Assembly (NCBI GenBank): GCA_963796125.1
Contig: CAWCKM010000050.1
Coordinates: 11,958 to 75,957 of the forward strand
Direction: 5' to 3'
Source: DASPRG01 sp963796125
GTDB lineage: Bacteria; Nitrospirota; Thermodesulfovibrionia; Thermodesulfovibrionales; SM23-35
Length of the DNA stretch: 64,000 nucleotides
A program made the position numbers and the translations under genes. The notes below the pieces were generated by a model. It saw only the letters and a program-made list of their open reading frames with translations, had not been told where the DNA came from and did not search any database. Positions 55,580-63,688 of the stretch are shown here, one piece after another (the first letter of the stretch is position 1; every line of letters starts with the position of its first letter).

Positions 55580-56254
55580 TCATTTTTTGCCCTTACCGTT
55601 ATTTCCCTTTCCCTTTTCTTTATTTTTCTCCTTTCCAATGTCATTCTTTCTGCCTTCTCCTTTTTCCTTTCCACCCTTCTTCTCTTTTACAACTTCGTCA
55701 TTAATTGCTACAAAATTTTTCCCACCTTCTCTCAGTTTCATTACTTTCTCAGGTCCATACTTGTAGTGATCTGATACAAATCTAAGGTTAACAAGATTAA
55801 CAACATCAGCATCGCTGAGGTCTATTGTCCTCCATTGCTTCTTTGGTTTCTTTTTGTAATATCCATATGCCTTTCCATAAGGAGGACCAATAACAACAGT
55901 TTCTCTCACAGGGACGTAGAATATTTCCGGACCAAGGCCAAAATGCAGAGAAATATCCAGCCAGCTTTTCCCCGCTAATCTGAGGTCCATTATTGCTGAT
56001 GGTCTCACATGAGCCTTTTGAGCGAGAAAGAAGACAACGGGTATTTCCTCATCAGGAATGTGCCTATCCCTGACAATTACTACCTCCCTCTCCGGAACCC
56101 TGTAATAATTTCCTACTGCAAGATAAAAACCTCTGAGACCCTCCTCACCAATAGATACTCCCAAATCTACTGAAGCCTCAGCACTTCCCATAGGAGAAAA
56201 AATAATGAGGGCCAAAATAATTAACAAGATATGCATAACCTCCTCCTTTCTCAT
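55580..56254 (-). CDS. Exported protein with Lys/Gly-rich tail
   Basis: A protein of 224 residues. Signal peptide (I-L-L-I-I-L-A-L-I-I-F-S-P-M-G-S-A-E-A). A middle domain has E-R-E-V-V-I-V-R-D-R-H-I-P-D-E-E-I-P-V-V and R-P-S-A-I-M-D-L-R-L-A-G-K-S-W-L-D-I. The last 40 residues are an extremely basic, low-complexity K/G/E/N tail (G-K-E-K-N-K-E-K-G-K-G-N-N). I do not recognise the family. The tail may bind anionic polymers. Convergent with queE. Confidence 0.6.
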   Translation of the reverse strand: MRKEEVMHILLIILALIIFSPMGSAEASVDLGVSIGEEGLRGFYLAVGNYYRVPEREVVIVRDRHIPDEEIPVVFFLAQKAHVRPSAIMDLRLAGKSWLDISLHFGLGPEIFYVPVRETVVIGPPYGKAYGYYKKKPKKQWRTIDLSDADVVNLVNLRFVSDHYKYGPEKVMKLREGGKNFVAINDEVVKEKKGGKEKGEGRKNDIGKEKNKEKGKGNNGKGKK

Positions 56255-56414
56255 TACATCAGATTCTAATCCGAAAAGACTTGAATGTAAATATGTTTTA
56301 TAATTTGGACATCTTCTCTTCTGTGAGAAAAATCACGGAAGCTAAGCAGTTTTTCTCTCACTGTAATGGTGAAAATTGTTGACAGGTAAGGCTTTTAGTG
56401 TTAAGATGTTTATA

Positions 56415-57128
56415 ATGGAAAAAGTTCTGATAATTTGCGGACTTATTCTAACTTTTGTTTCCTTTTCCTATGCCGATGTCTACCAATATACATCTGAAGA
56501 CGGTGTAGTTTGTTATACAGACCTGCCGTTTGGTAAAAAAGCAGACCTTATCATGAAAGATAAGAGCGAGTTACCTCCAACCAAGCAGAGATACGATAGA
56601 ACAGTCTATAAAGACACCGAATACTACCAAAGCATAATCCACGAAAAGGCTTCAAAATACAATATAGATCCTTCCCTTGTCAAGGCTGTTATTAAGACAG
56701 AGTCAAATTGGAATGAAAAAGCTGTTTCAAGGAAAGGCGCTATAGGTCTTATGCAGCTAATGCCTTCAACCGCAAGCGATATGAATGTTCGCAATCCATT
56801 CAACCCTGAAGAGAATATCGAAGGTGGTGTGAAATACCTGCGTTACCTCATCGAACGATTCAACGGTGATCTTACCCTTGCACTCGCTGCATACAATGCC
56901 GGGCCAAAATGGGTTGATAGATTTGGAGTAGTCCCTCCGATTACCGAGACAAAGCAATATGTCAAAAAAGTCCTTTCCCTTTACAATGGCAGTTCTCCCT
57001 CTTTCATAACCGAAACTGATACGGGAAAAGAAAAAAGGCCCGATCCGATTTATAAAGTGAGTTTACAAGACGGCACCGTCCTTTTTACCAATTCCCCGTT
57101 TATGCTTAAAGACGCCGTCAGGTTTTAG
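56415..57128 (+). CDS. Lytic transglycosylase (SLT) with DUF4124
   Basis: The ATG at 56415 precedes a signal peptide (V-L-I-I-C-G-L-I-L-T-F-V-S-F-S-Y-A). A DUF4124-like stretch follows (D-V-Y-Q-Y-T-S-E-D-G-V-V-C-Y-T-D). The SLT domain has the catalytic Glu in K-T-E-S-N-W, then G-A-I-G-L-M-Q-L-M-P-S-T-A and A-Y-N-A-G-P-K-W-V. It cleaves peptidoglycan in the periplasm. nadA starts on the base after the stop. Confidence 0.93.
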   Translation: MEKVLIICGLILTFVSFSYADVYQYTSEDGVVCYTDLPFGKKADLIMKDKSELPPTKQRYDRTVYKDTEYYQSIIHEKASKYNIDPSLVKAVIKTESNWNEKAVSRKGAIGLMQLMPSTASDMNVRNPFNPEENIEGGVKYLRYLIERFNGDLTLALAAYNAGPKWVDRFGVVPPITETKQYVKKVLSLYNGSSPSFITETDTGKEKRPDPIYKVSLQDGTVLFTNSPFMLKDAVRF

Positions 57129-58118
57129 ATGCCTTTTGATGATACGACCTTCCTTCGAGACGAGATCCTCAAACTAAAAAATCAGCGAAGAGCAATCATT
57201 CTTTCGCACAACTATCAGAGGGATGAGGTTCAGGAGATTGCTGATTTTGTTGGTGATTCCCTTGAACTCTCAAGGACTGCAGCAACAATTGATTGTGATA
57301 TTATTCTTTTTGCAGGCGTTACTTTTATGGCTGAGAGCGCTGCAATTCTCTCTCCCGATAAAATAGTCCTCACTACAGAGATGGATGCTCTCTGTCCCAT
57401 GGCAGATATGATCAGGGTAAATTCGCCGAGGCCCGTTAAAAAAGAATTTCCAGAATTTGAGAATCCACCTTCTTTCATCTTCCCTGTTGATTTTTCCTTA
57501 AGGGATATCAAAAAGAAATATCCGGGAGTACCTGTTGTTGCATATGTCAATACAACGGCTGATGTAAAGGCAGAAAGCAACATCTGCTGCACCTCAGCAA
57601 ACGTTGTAAAGGTTGTCGATTCCCTCCCTGATAAAAAGGTAATATGCATACCTGACAAAAACCTTTCTTTATGGGCAGCAAAAAATACCAGGAAAGAGGT
57701 TATCGCATGGGATGGCTTCTGCCATGTTCACGAAAGGGTAACCGTGGCCGATGTAAAAAAAGCACGTGCAAAACATACCAAAGCACTCTTTATGGCACAT
57801 CCCGAATGCAGGCTTGAAGTACTCGAAATAGCTGACCATGTAACAAGTACCTCCGGCATGTTGAGGTTTGCAAAGACCTCCTCTGAGAAAGAATTCATTG
57901 TGGGTACTGAAGTAGGATTGCTATACCGACTGAGAAAGGAAAATCCTGACAAGGTCTTTTACGCCCTGAGAGAGGACATGGTATGTCCTGAGATGAAAAA
58001 AACCACCCTGAAAAGTCTGCTCAGGGCATTAAAAGAAAACACGTATCTCATAAAGTTGCCTGATGAAATTAGAATCCCTGCCAAGAAAGCCCTTGACAGG
58101 ATGCTTGAGATACGATAA
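57129..58118 (+). CDS. nadA: Quinolinate synthase A
   Basis: A protein of 329 residues, intact. A-I-I-L-S-H-N-Y-Q-R-D-E-V-Q, F-A-G-V-T-F-M-A-E-S-A, Y-V-N-T-T-A-D-V-K-A and H-P-E-C-R are all NadA blocks; the three cluster cysteines appear at about 110, 195-200 and 285 (C-P-M, H-P-E-C, M-V-C-P-E-M region). It condenses iminoaspartate with DHAP to give quinolinate. nadB and nadC are not adjacent. Confidence 0.95.
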   Translation: MPFDDTTFLRDEILKLKNQRRAIILSHNYQRDEVQEIADFVGDSLELSRTAATIDCDIILFAGVTFMAESAAILSPDKIVLTTEMDALCPMADMIRVNSPRPVKKEFPEFENPPSFIFPVDFSLRDIKKKYPGVPVVAYVNTTADVKAESNICCTSANVVKVVDSLPDKKVICIPDKNLSLWAAKNTRKEVIAWDGFCHVHERVTVADVKKARAKHTKALFMAHPECRLEVLEIADHVTSTSGMLRFAKTSSEKEFIVGTEVGLLYRLRKENPDKVFYALREDMVCPEMKKTTLKSLLRALKENTYLIKLPDEIRIPAKKALDRMLEIR

Positions 58119-58127
58119 GGATACAGA

Positions 58128-58502
58128 ATGAATATCTTTGCCAGAATTGCTGAACGACGTATCAGAGAGGCTATGGAAAATGGCGAGTTTGATAACCTCG
58201 AAGGGATGGGAAAGCCTATCACCTTCGAGGATGAAACCATGATTCCTGAGGATCTGAGGATGGTCTACAGGATTTTAAAAAATGCAGGCTGTATCCCGCC
58301 TGAGCTCGAACTAAGAAATGAAGTAGTAAATATGTCTGCATTGATAAATACAATAGACGATGACAAAGAGAGGCTAAAGAAAATAAGGGAGTTCAATTTT
58401 AAACTTCTTAGACTCAATATCATGAGAAAGAGACCCTTCAGCCTCGATGAGTTTCCAGAATACGAATTCAAGGTTGCCGATAAATTAACCGGCGGTCTCT
58501 AA
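58128..58502 (+). CDS. DUF1992 (DnaJ-C28-like) protein
   Basis: A protein of 124 residues. A-E-R-R-I-R-E-A-M-E-N-G-E-F-D-N-L-E-G-M-G-K-P is the signature of the DUF1992/DNAJC28 conserved domain, followed by E-D-L-R-M-V-Y-R-I-L-K-N-A-G-C-I-P-P-E-L-E-L. There is no J-domain here. Function unknown; soluble. Nine bases after nadA, likely co-transcribed. Confidence 0.88.
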   Translation: MNIFARIAERRIREAMENGEFDNLEGMGKPITFEDETMIPEDLRMVYRILKNAGCIPPELELRNEVVNMSALINTIDDDKERLKKIREFNFKLLRLNIMRKRPFSLDEFPEYEFKVADKLTGGL

Positions 58503-58508
58503 GGACGG

Positions 58509-58919
58509 CTACTGCTCCTTCAGCAAGTCCTCAATCTGTGGCGCTGAATCCAGATCTGTTTCAGAGAGATTTTGCAAGAGAAAATCCATAAGCATATTTG
58601 TAATCTCTTCCTTTGTCTCTTCAGGAGCAAGCCGATATGCAGTCCTCAGTGAAGGAACTGCTTCACGCCATTTCCCGAGATTCAGATAAGACTTGCCTAT
58701 GTATAAGTAGGCCAGTCCAAAATTCGGGTCAAGTTCAGTAGCTTTTTCAAAATGCAGCAAAGCATCATCGTATTTTCCGCGATTAAACAAGGAAGGACCA
58801 AGGTCAAATTCTTCTTGAACGTCTGTCTTGCTTTTCAATCCTGCACAAGAGAGGAGAAGACTTACAACAAGAACAATAAAAATAATCCTTGCTAAATTCA
58901 GTAATTTCATGGATATCAT
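58509..58919 (-). CDS. TPR lipoprotein
   Basis: A protein of 136 residues. Lipoprotein signal (I-I-F-I-V-L-V-V-S-L-L-L-S-C-A-G, lipobox L-L-S-C) followed by two or three TPR motifs (G-P-S-L-F-N-R-G-K-Y-D-D-A-L-L-H-F-E-K-A, G-L-A-Y-L-Y-I-G-K-S-Y-L-N-L-G-K-W-R-E-A). Scaffold role in the envelope; partners unknown. Convergent with the DUF1992 gene. Confidence 0.85.
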   Translation of the reverse strand: MISMKLLNLARIIFIVLVVSLLLSCAGLKSKTDVQEEFDLGPSLFNRGKYDDALLHFEKATELDPNFGLAYLYIGKSYLNLGKWREAVPSLRTAYRLAPEETKEEITNMLMDFLLQNLSETDLDSAPQIEDLLKEQ

Positions 58920-59253
58920 AATAAAACAAAACTTTTACCTTTTCCAGCAAAAATTAAAAACCTGCTACTGTTGTAAATTGTTTCGAAGGGATTGATATTT
59001 TAAAAGAGAAAATACAACAAGTTATGTTTCTACGTTTTTTATGGAGGAATCCATTATCCTAAAGATCGAATCATAAGCAAAGGGATGATGAACCTCAGAA
59101 AAGAAGTAACCGTTCAGAACAAGCAGCTTTTTATGGTAGTAAGGGGGAAATCATTGCATATTTGTGAACTTTTTTATAGCATAAATCAGTTAAATAGTCT
59201 GATCAGTCATTCTGTAATGTAAGTCAAAACTATTTAAAAAAGGAGTAAAGCAA
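58920..59253. other. Spacer between divergent genes
   Basis: About 330 bp, AT-rich, no gene recognised. It should hold the promoters of the TPR lipoprotein (left) and the small membrane protein (right). AAAAAAGGAGTAAAG at 59237-59251 is the ribosome site of the latter. Confidence 0.5.
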
Positions 59254-59610
59254 ATGACAGCAGAAGACGAGGAGATTAACAAAGAACTCCATGAACTATG
59301 GCTTCAGGATTATGAAAAATGGAAGCAGATAAAAAGAGAAAACAGAGGAAAATCTGTCAAAAAATTCTGGGCTCTTTTTGTAAAATATGCAATTGTTCTC
59401 ACCGTTGGAATTTATATCGGAATAATCAGCCAGCTACATCTCTCGATATTAGCCATTACCTTTTATATTCTCACCATAGGCCTGTGTTCATTTCTATTCG
59501 TTTTTATATTTCACCATAGCGACAGGGAACTCCGTCCGGAAACCCCTCCCTCCCCTAAAAGATATATTTGGGAGAATGGAGAATTAATAGCTGAGAACCC
59601 GGAAGAATAG
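59254..59610 (+). CDS. Small membrane protein, two helices
   Basis: A protein of 118 residues. A charged N-terminal helix (D-E-E-I-N-K-E-L-H-E-L-W-L-Q-D-Y-E-K-W) is followed by two membrane helices (F-V-K-Y-A-I-V-L-T-V-G-I-Y-I-G and L-A-I-T-F-Y-I-L-T-I-G-L-C-S-F-L-F-V) and a short cytoplasmic tail. I do not recognise the family. A good ribosome site supports it being real. Confidence 0.6.
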   Translation: MTAEDEEINKELHELWLQDYEKWKQIKRENRGKSVKKFWALFVKYAIVLTVGIYIGIISQLHLSILAITFYILTIGLCSFLFVFIFHHSDRELRPETPPSPKRYIWENGELIAENPEE

Positions 59611-59710
59611 CGTAGCCTGATGTTACCCCACATAAGACTATGTCCTCATTAATAACATTAAGGTGCTCCTTGGAAAACATCTATAGGAATTAATTACTAT
59701 AAATACTAAG

Positions 59711-60001
59711 ATGAAAATAATACGAGAAAGGTATTACAAACGCAATGCATGTTTCTTAAAGCTGTTTAGCTCCATCCGCAGTGAAAAAGGACAGACGCTC
59801 GTTGAATACTCATTCTTAATTTCCTTATCCGCGATGATGAACAGCATCGTAAGTTTTTTTCAGGAAAATCTGCTTGTTGCTTTTATTATTGCAGCACTGT
59901 TTATTATTATGCTTTTCAAAAAGCCAAAACTCTTTTTAGTTGTTATTTTGATTGTTCTGCTTTTAATAGGAGTACTTTATCTGATTTCAATTTTGTCATA
60001 A
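59711..60001 (+). CDS. Small membrane protein with Flp-pilin-like motif
   Basis: A protein of 96 residues. S-E-K-G-Q-T-L-V-E-Y-S-F-L-I-S-L resembles the class IVb (Flp/Tad) prepilin processing site, G followed by Glu at position +5 and Tyr at +6, at the start of a hydrophobic helix. Two further hydrophobic helices follow, which true Flp pilins lack. No tad genes are nearby. Either a pilin-like relic or an unrelated membrane protein. Confidence 0.5.
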   Translation: MKIIRERYYKRNACFLKLFSSIRSEKGQTLVEYSFLISLSAMMNSIVSFFQENLLVAFIIAALFIIMLFKKPKLFLVVILIVLLLIGVLYLISILS

Positions 60002-60047
60002 GTATTATTTTCTACCTTTCATGATTATGTAATTGCTGAAGATGTTC

Positions 60048-60092
60048 TGGCGGGGTGGACGGGAATTGAACCCGCGACCTCTGGCTTGACAG
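60048..60092 (-). repeat. Duplicated 3' half of tRNA-Asp (putative attachment site)
   Basis: These 45 bp are identical to 63480-63524, the part of the tRNA-Asp gene from the anticodon loop to CCA. The sequence on either side differs. Such partial tRNA copies mark the far end of elements integrated at tRNA 3' ends. Confidence 0.8.
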
Positions 60093-60433
60093 CCGAAAAT
60101 CTCAATCCTCATCAATCTACATCAAGTAAAATCAATAGCTTAGAAGAATCAAAATCATGAAAGATGGCTTTTCTGCAAAGTTTTTGAGGTAAACAGTTAC
60201 AAAATGGTTACAGTGAACGGGGGGCCGAGATGTGTATGCCCCCTTCTCTCTTCCGGTTAAGCTTCAATCTGAAGTTGCATAAAAGCAAAACTGAATAAGA
60301 TTATCGGCATTGTAACAATTGCAGATTGAAGCTTAACCGAAGTCCGCATTGCTGAAAAATAAAGGCCATGGGGAAACCTGGGGCTTTTTTGTTGTTGACA
60401 GCAATGATAATATAATTTATCATTAATATAGTC

Positions 60434-60718
60434 ATGAATGTTGTATATAAATCTGCATTCAGGAAGTTTGTAAAGAAGCAGTCAAGACCCTTTCAACTTG
60501 TAATCGAAGATGAGACAGAAAGAATATTAAAAGACCCCGAAATGGGAGAAGCAAAGAAGGGAGACCTGGCTGGATTCAGAGTTCATAAGTTCTCATTCCA
60601 TAAACAGAAATATTTGATTGCATACAGGATACAAGGAAAGGAGATTATTTTTTACATGATAGATACTCACGAGAATTTTTATCGTGAGCTAAAACGCTAC
60701 GTAAGGGAGGTAGAATAA
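60434..60718 (+). CDS. RelE/ParE-type toxin
   Basis: A protein of 94 residues. Y-K-S-A-F-R-K-F-V-K-K, R-I-L-K-D-P-E-M-G-E-A-K-K-G-D-L-A-G-F-R-V-H-K-F and Y-L-I-A-Y-R-I are the RelE-fold blocks; the final I-D-T-H-E-N-F-Y-R-E-L matches the HigB/RelE-like subgroup often called 'type II TA system RelE/ParE toxin'. It is followed after 2 bp by an HTH gene. Toxin-first order is unusual for RelE but typical for HigBA-like pairs. Target (mRNA on ribosome or gyrase) uncertain. Confidence 0.85.
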   Translation: MNVVYKSAFRKFVKKQSRPFQLVIEDETERILKDPEMGEAKKGDLAGFRVHKFSFHKQKYLIAYRIQGKEIIFYMIDTHENFYRELKRYVREVE

Positions 60719-60720
60719 CC

Positions 60721-61032
60721 ATGATTACTGCAGAAAAGGTTTATAAAGAGATATTAGAGATGCCGGTTAAAGAGAGGGAAAAGCTGTTTGTTGTCATAGC
60801 AAAACGGGGATTTGAGAAAGACCTCTACACCCATGAAGAGGTATTCGAGGACATAAGGCAGGCACCTTTCACCATTAAAGAGGCGTCTGAGTATCTTGAG
60901 GTAGCAGAGATAACAGTAAGAAGATGGGTAAGAGACGGTATCCTGAAGTTTAAGAGGATTGGTAGAAACATTGTGTTTGATGCTGATGTCCTGAAAGAGT
61001 TTAAGATGAAGAGACAGGAAAAAATGAATTAG
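60721..61032 (+). CDS. HTH (excisionase-type) antitoxin
   Basis: A protein of 103 residues. The N-terminal helices (E-K-V-Y-K-E-I-L-E-M-P-V-K-E-R-E-K-L) resemble antitoxin dimer/toxin-binding segments. The C-terminus has a MerR/excisionase-type winged helix (F-T-I-K-E-A-S-E-Y-L-E-V-A-E-I-T-V-R-R-W-V-R-D-G-I-L-K-F). It probably represses its own operon and neutralises the RelE-like toxin. Confidence 0.85.
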   Translation: MITAEKVYKEILEMPVKEREKLFVVIAKRGFEKDLYTHEEVFEDIRQAPFTIKEASEYLEVAEITVRRWVRDGILKFKRIGRNIVFDADVLKEFKMKRQEKMN

Positions 61033-61082
61033 AGTTATTCAGGGGATATGGTAGCTCCCGAAAGCGGTAACTCCTACAGCCT

Positions 61083-61112
61083 GCCCCTAATGAAATCGGG
61101 GGCTTTATTTTT
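61083..61112 (+). terminator. Terminator after the toxin-antitoxin pair
   Basis: GCCCC (61083-61087) pairs with GGGGC (61099-61103), followed by TTTATTTTT. It lies 50 bp after the antitoxin stop. Confidence 0.7.
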
Positions 61113-61214
61113 GGACAAAGATATTCAATTCTCGGATCATTGCGTTGAAATTTCTGACGATATCCTATGCTACTCATGTTTCATTAGTCCTCCTTTTGTG
61201 TTACAGTTTATACC

Positions 61215-61343
61215 GTGACACCAAAAGAGTTACCTAATACCCATCTTCGACACTTTGCAAAAAATAATTTAGCAATAACAATCGGTTATGAAGGCAAAAA
61301 AGGAGCGTGGCACTATGAAATCCTGATTTCTTGTTATGTCTGA
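61215..61343 (+). pseudogene. Short ORF interrupted by the IS1634-type element
   Basis: A GTG-started frame of 42 codons runs into the element. The 12 bp CGTGGCACTATG at 61306-61317 recur at 63090-63101, after which the same reading (A-W-H-Y) continues as V-L-R-L-F and stop. The original product was probably about 39 residues longer than nothing recognisable; no family assigned. Confidence 0.4.
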
Positions 61344-63089
61344 AACTGAGATAATCATCTCTTAACCGCTTCTTTTTCTTCGCTGGTTATTATCTTTACC
61401 GTAGGAGGGATGGCTACACCTGCTGCCTGTAATGCCTTACCCGCAGCACCCTTTAGTTCACTTCTGAGAAACACTTCTTTGTTGCCGGTCTGTATCCTTA
61501 TTTGTTTCAACTCTTCAAGATCATTCATCAGGTCTGCCCACTCCACCTCCCACCCCCTTTGCTCTATCCTTCCCTGCAATTCTTTGATGAGCAGAAGCGA
61601 CAGAAAGCTGCAAAACACATGACCCCGTATCGTTTCATCACACTTGTGATATATAGGGCGTGTGCTCAGGATTGTCTTCAGTGATCGAAATATCTGTTCA
61701 ACCATCCATAACTGCTTGTATTGCAACGCTACATCTCTGGAGGACAAAGCCGTATTCGTTGTCAGCACCCATTTTCCATCAAACCTGGCTTCTGCCTTTA
61801 TCTTTTCTTCATCGATCTGAAACCGTGTCCCCGAAAGCTTCAGATATTTCCTATATCCTTTATTGCCCACCAGTGTCTTCTCCCCCCGTTTCAGTCTGTC
61901 TCTTAATGCCGCGATAATGGCCTCTCTATCTATAGCATCTTTCTTCGCCTGATCTCCATTTAAACAAATAATGTATCTCTTGCCACTTGCCGTTACTTCT
62001 TTTACTTTTAGCGGAGACGGCGCCTTGCTGTTCGTACTTTTTGGATATACTTCTTCATAACGCCCGGCACGCCCTATCACTTCTTCCCTGACTTCCTTCT
62101 GGCGTCTCATCCTTACACCCAATATGTACTGCAGTCCTTTTGTTGCCTCTATCTCCTTGATCGTCTCTTTGCTGATCATCCCCCGATCCGCTACAATGCA
62201 TACCCTTTGTATCCCAAAGCGACTCCGTAATCGCGCCACGACCGGCAACAACGTCTGTACATCCGCCGTACTGCCAGGCCACAACTCACAGCATATCGGC
62301 CTTCCATGTCCATCGATGATTATCCCTACAACCATCTGCTTCAAATCAGGGCGATGGTCTTTTGAATGTCCGTACGCCCCGATCTCCTCTCCCCCATTAC
62401 CCTCAAAATAAATGCTTGTCGTATCAAAAAAAACAAGAGTGAGATCTCCAAATAGATCCCTGTTTTTCTGAAATATCCCCTCCTCAATCTCATCCTTTAC
62501 ACATCTCGATGCAAACGGAGTTGACCCTCTTTGTTGTTCTTCCGGCAATTGCTCACCAAGCCATGCCATAGCACGGTACAAATGGTGAAGGTCTATGCTC
62601 TCTGTCCCGTCAATCTTGTACTTTTGTTTCCACTTCTCCGCCGCTCGGTCTGAACCCGATACGCTTAATCTGTGTAGTACCGTAAGGAATATCGCCCTCT
62701 CTACCGGAAACTGATATCTCCTGTCTCCTAAAAGCTTCTCTATTACCGACTGTATCCCTGTTTCTTGCCATATCCGTTCAAATACCATCGGGACGCCGAT
62801 CCTCAAATCCTCCGTAAAAGGAATCTGTCCCTTTTCATAGGAATCGATAATTGCAAGCTTTTCGGAAAACCGCATCCCTGACCTAATGAGGCTATCAAGT
62901 TCCCCTGATTCTTTTAATCTGTCAACACGTCCCAGGGTGGCAATGACCTTTTGTTTGACTTTTCCGTTATCCCAAGTGTTCTTTACAATCTGTAGGTATT
63001 GCCTTGGTCCCGATGGTTTTACCCGTATAAACATGACATCATAATTATAGGCTTTATACTATGTTATGTCAAGCTAATTGTGCTATAGA
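61318..63089 (-). mobile_element. IS1634-type insertion sequence
   Basis: Boundaries are set by the 12-bp direct repeat CGTGGCACTATG on each side, taken as a target duplication. I could not find convincing terminal inverted repeats, so the ends are provisional. It contains one intact transposase. Confidence 0.6.
61355..63034 (-). CDS. IS1634 family transposase
   Basis: A protein of 559 residues, intact. The N-terminus (F-I-R-V-K-P-S-G-P-R-Q-Y-L-Q-I-V) and A-T-L-G-R-V-D-R-L match IS4-superfamily IS1634 transposases. DDE residues: F-F-D-T-T-S-I-Y-F-E-G (first Asp), I-V-A-D-R-G-M-I-S (second Asp), and the YREK-like V-E-Q-I-F-R-S-L-K (Glu). G-H-V-F-C-S-F-L-S-L-L-L follows. Potentially active. 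Confidence 0.93.
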   Translation of the reverse strand: MFIRVKPSGPRQYLQIVKNTWDNGKVKQKVIATLGRVDRLKESGELDSLIRSGMRFSEKLAIIDSYEKGQIPFTEDLRIGVPMVFERIWQETGIQSVIEKLLGDRRYQFPVERAIFLTVLHRLSVSGSDRAAEKWKQKYKIDGTESIDLHHLYRAMAWLGEQLPEEQQRGSTPFASRCVKDEIEEGIFQKNRDLFGDLTLVFFDTTSIYFEGNGGEEIGAYGHSKDHRPDLKQMVVGIIIDGHGRPICCELWPGSTADVQTLLPVVARLRSRFGIQRVCIVADRGMISKETIKEIEATKGLQYILGVRMRRQKEVREEVIGRAGRYEEVYPKSTNSKAPSPLKVKEVTASGKRYIICLNGDQAKKDAIDREAIIAALRDRLKRGEKTLVGNKGYRKYLKLSGTRFQIDEEKIKAEARFDGKWVLTTNTALSSRDVALQYKQLWMVEQIFRSLKTILSTRPIYHKCDETIRGHVFCSFLSLLLIKELQGRIEQRGWEVEWADLMNDLEELKQIRIQTGNKEVFLRSELKGAAGKALQAAGVAIPPTVKIITSEEKEAVKR

Positions 63090-63479
63090 CGTGGCACTAT
63101 GTTTTGAGGCTTTTTTGATATGAGTAATTCGTAACTTGTTGTAAATAAAGCACTTTCATTTTTGAATAGGAGCATTTTTAGTGGCTAACTGTAGAAGATG
63201 AATAATAGATATTGTTCAAGTTGGAAAGACCCTGAAGTTTTGACGGTGATGGAAATCTCCTTAGAATAGTCTCCGAAGCTTATAGAATACAGCCTCGTAT
63301 ATCTTTTTGATCCGGTTCTTGCTGTTCACACTTCACTCTTAGACCTCCTTCCCCACCAAATAACCGCAGTTTATGGTGAAATGCTAACAGTTACAAAATG
63401 GTTACAATCGACAATCTCAACAGTAAAGATTCAAGTCAAGAAACCTCACATAAGTCATTGATTTCTAAGGAAGGATTTA

Positions 63480-63557
63480 TGGCGGGGTGGACGGGAATTG
63501 AACCCGCGACCTCTGGCTTGACAGGCCAGCGTTCTAACCAAGCTGAACTACCACCCC
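63480..63557 (-). tRNA. tRNA-Asp (GTC)
   Basis: Complete cloverleaf on the minus strand: acceptor GGGGTGG/CCACCCC, D stem GTTC/GAAC, anticodon stem CTGGC/GCCAG with loop CTGTCAA (anticodon GTC), T stem GCGGG/CCCGT with TTCAATT loop, discriminator G and encoded CCA. Its 3' half is duplicated at 60048-60092. Confidence 0.95.
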
Positions 63558-63638
63558 ATGAAAGGCAGTTAAAGGTGAATAGGTGTCAGAGAAAAACCAA
63601 CAAAAACTCCCAACTCAATTTGTGTGTTAGAACAACAA

Positions 63639-63688
63639 TGGCAGGCGGAACAGGGATCGAACCTGTAACCTCAGCCTTGTAAGGGCTA
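63639..63688 (-). pseudogene. 3' half of a tRNA with Val-type anticodon (TAC)
   Basis: On the minus strand: anticodon stem TAGCC/GGCTG with loop CTTACAA (TAC), T arm ACAGG-TTCGATC-CCTGT, acceptor 3' strand TCCGCCT, G and CCA. The 5' half (acceptor and D arm) is missing; the upstream bases do not pair. It is probably another tRNA 3'-end duplication left by an integrated element. Confidence 0.65.

Larger units (their letters stand above)
60093..63479. mobile_element. tRNA-Asp-bounded 3.4-kb insert
   Basis: The interval between the duplicate tRNA 3' half and the intact tRNA-Asp holds a RelE-type toxin pair and an IS1634-like element but no integrase. AACAGTTACAAAATGGTTAC occurs near both ends (60192 and 63386). 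It looks like the remnant of an integrated element whose recombinase was lost. Stretches 60093-60433 and 63102-63479 show no gene. Confidence 0.6.

Noticed and set aside
63398..63682. Open frame of 94 codons overlapping the tRNA genes
   Set aside because: The translation (A-G-W-T-G-I-E-P-A-T-S) is the well-known antisense reading of a tRNA 3' end and is not a protein.
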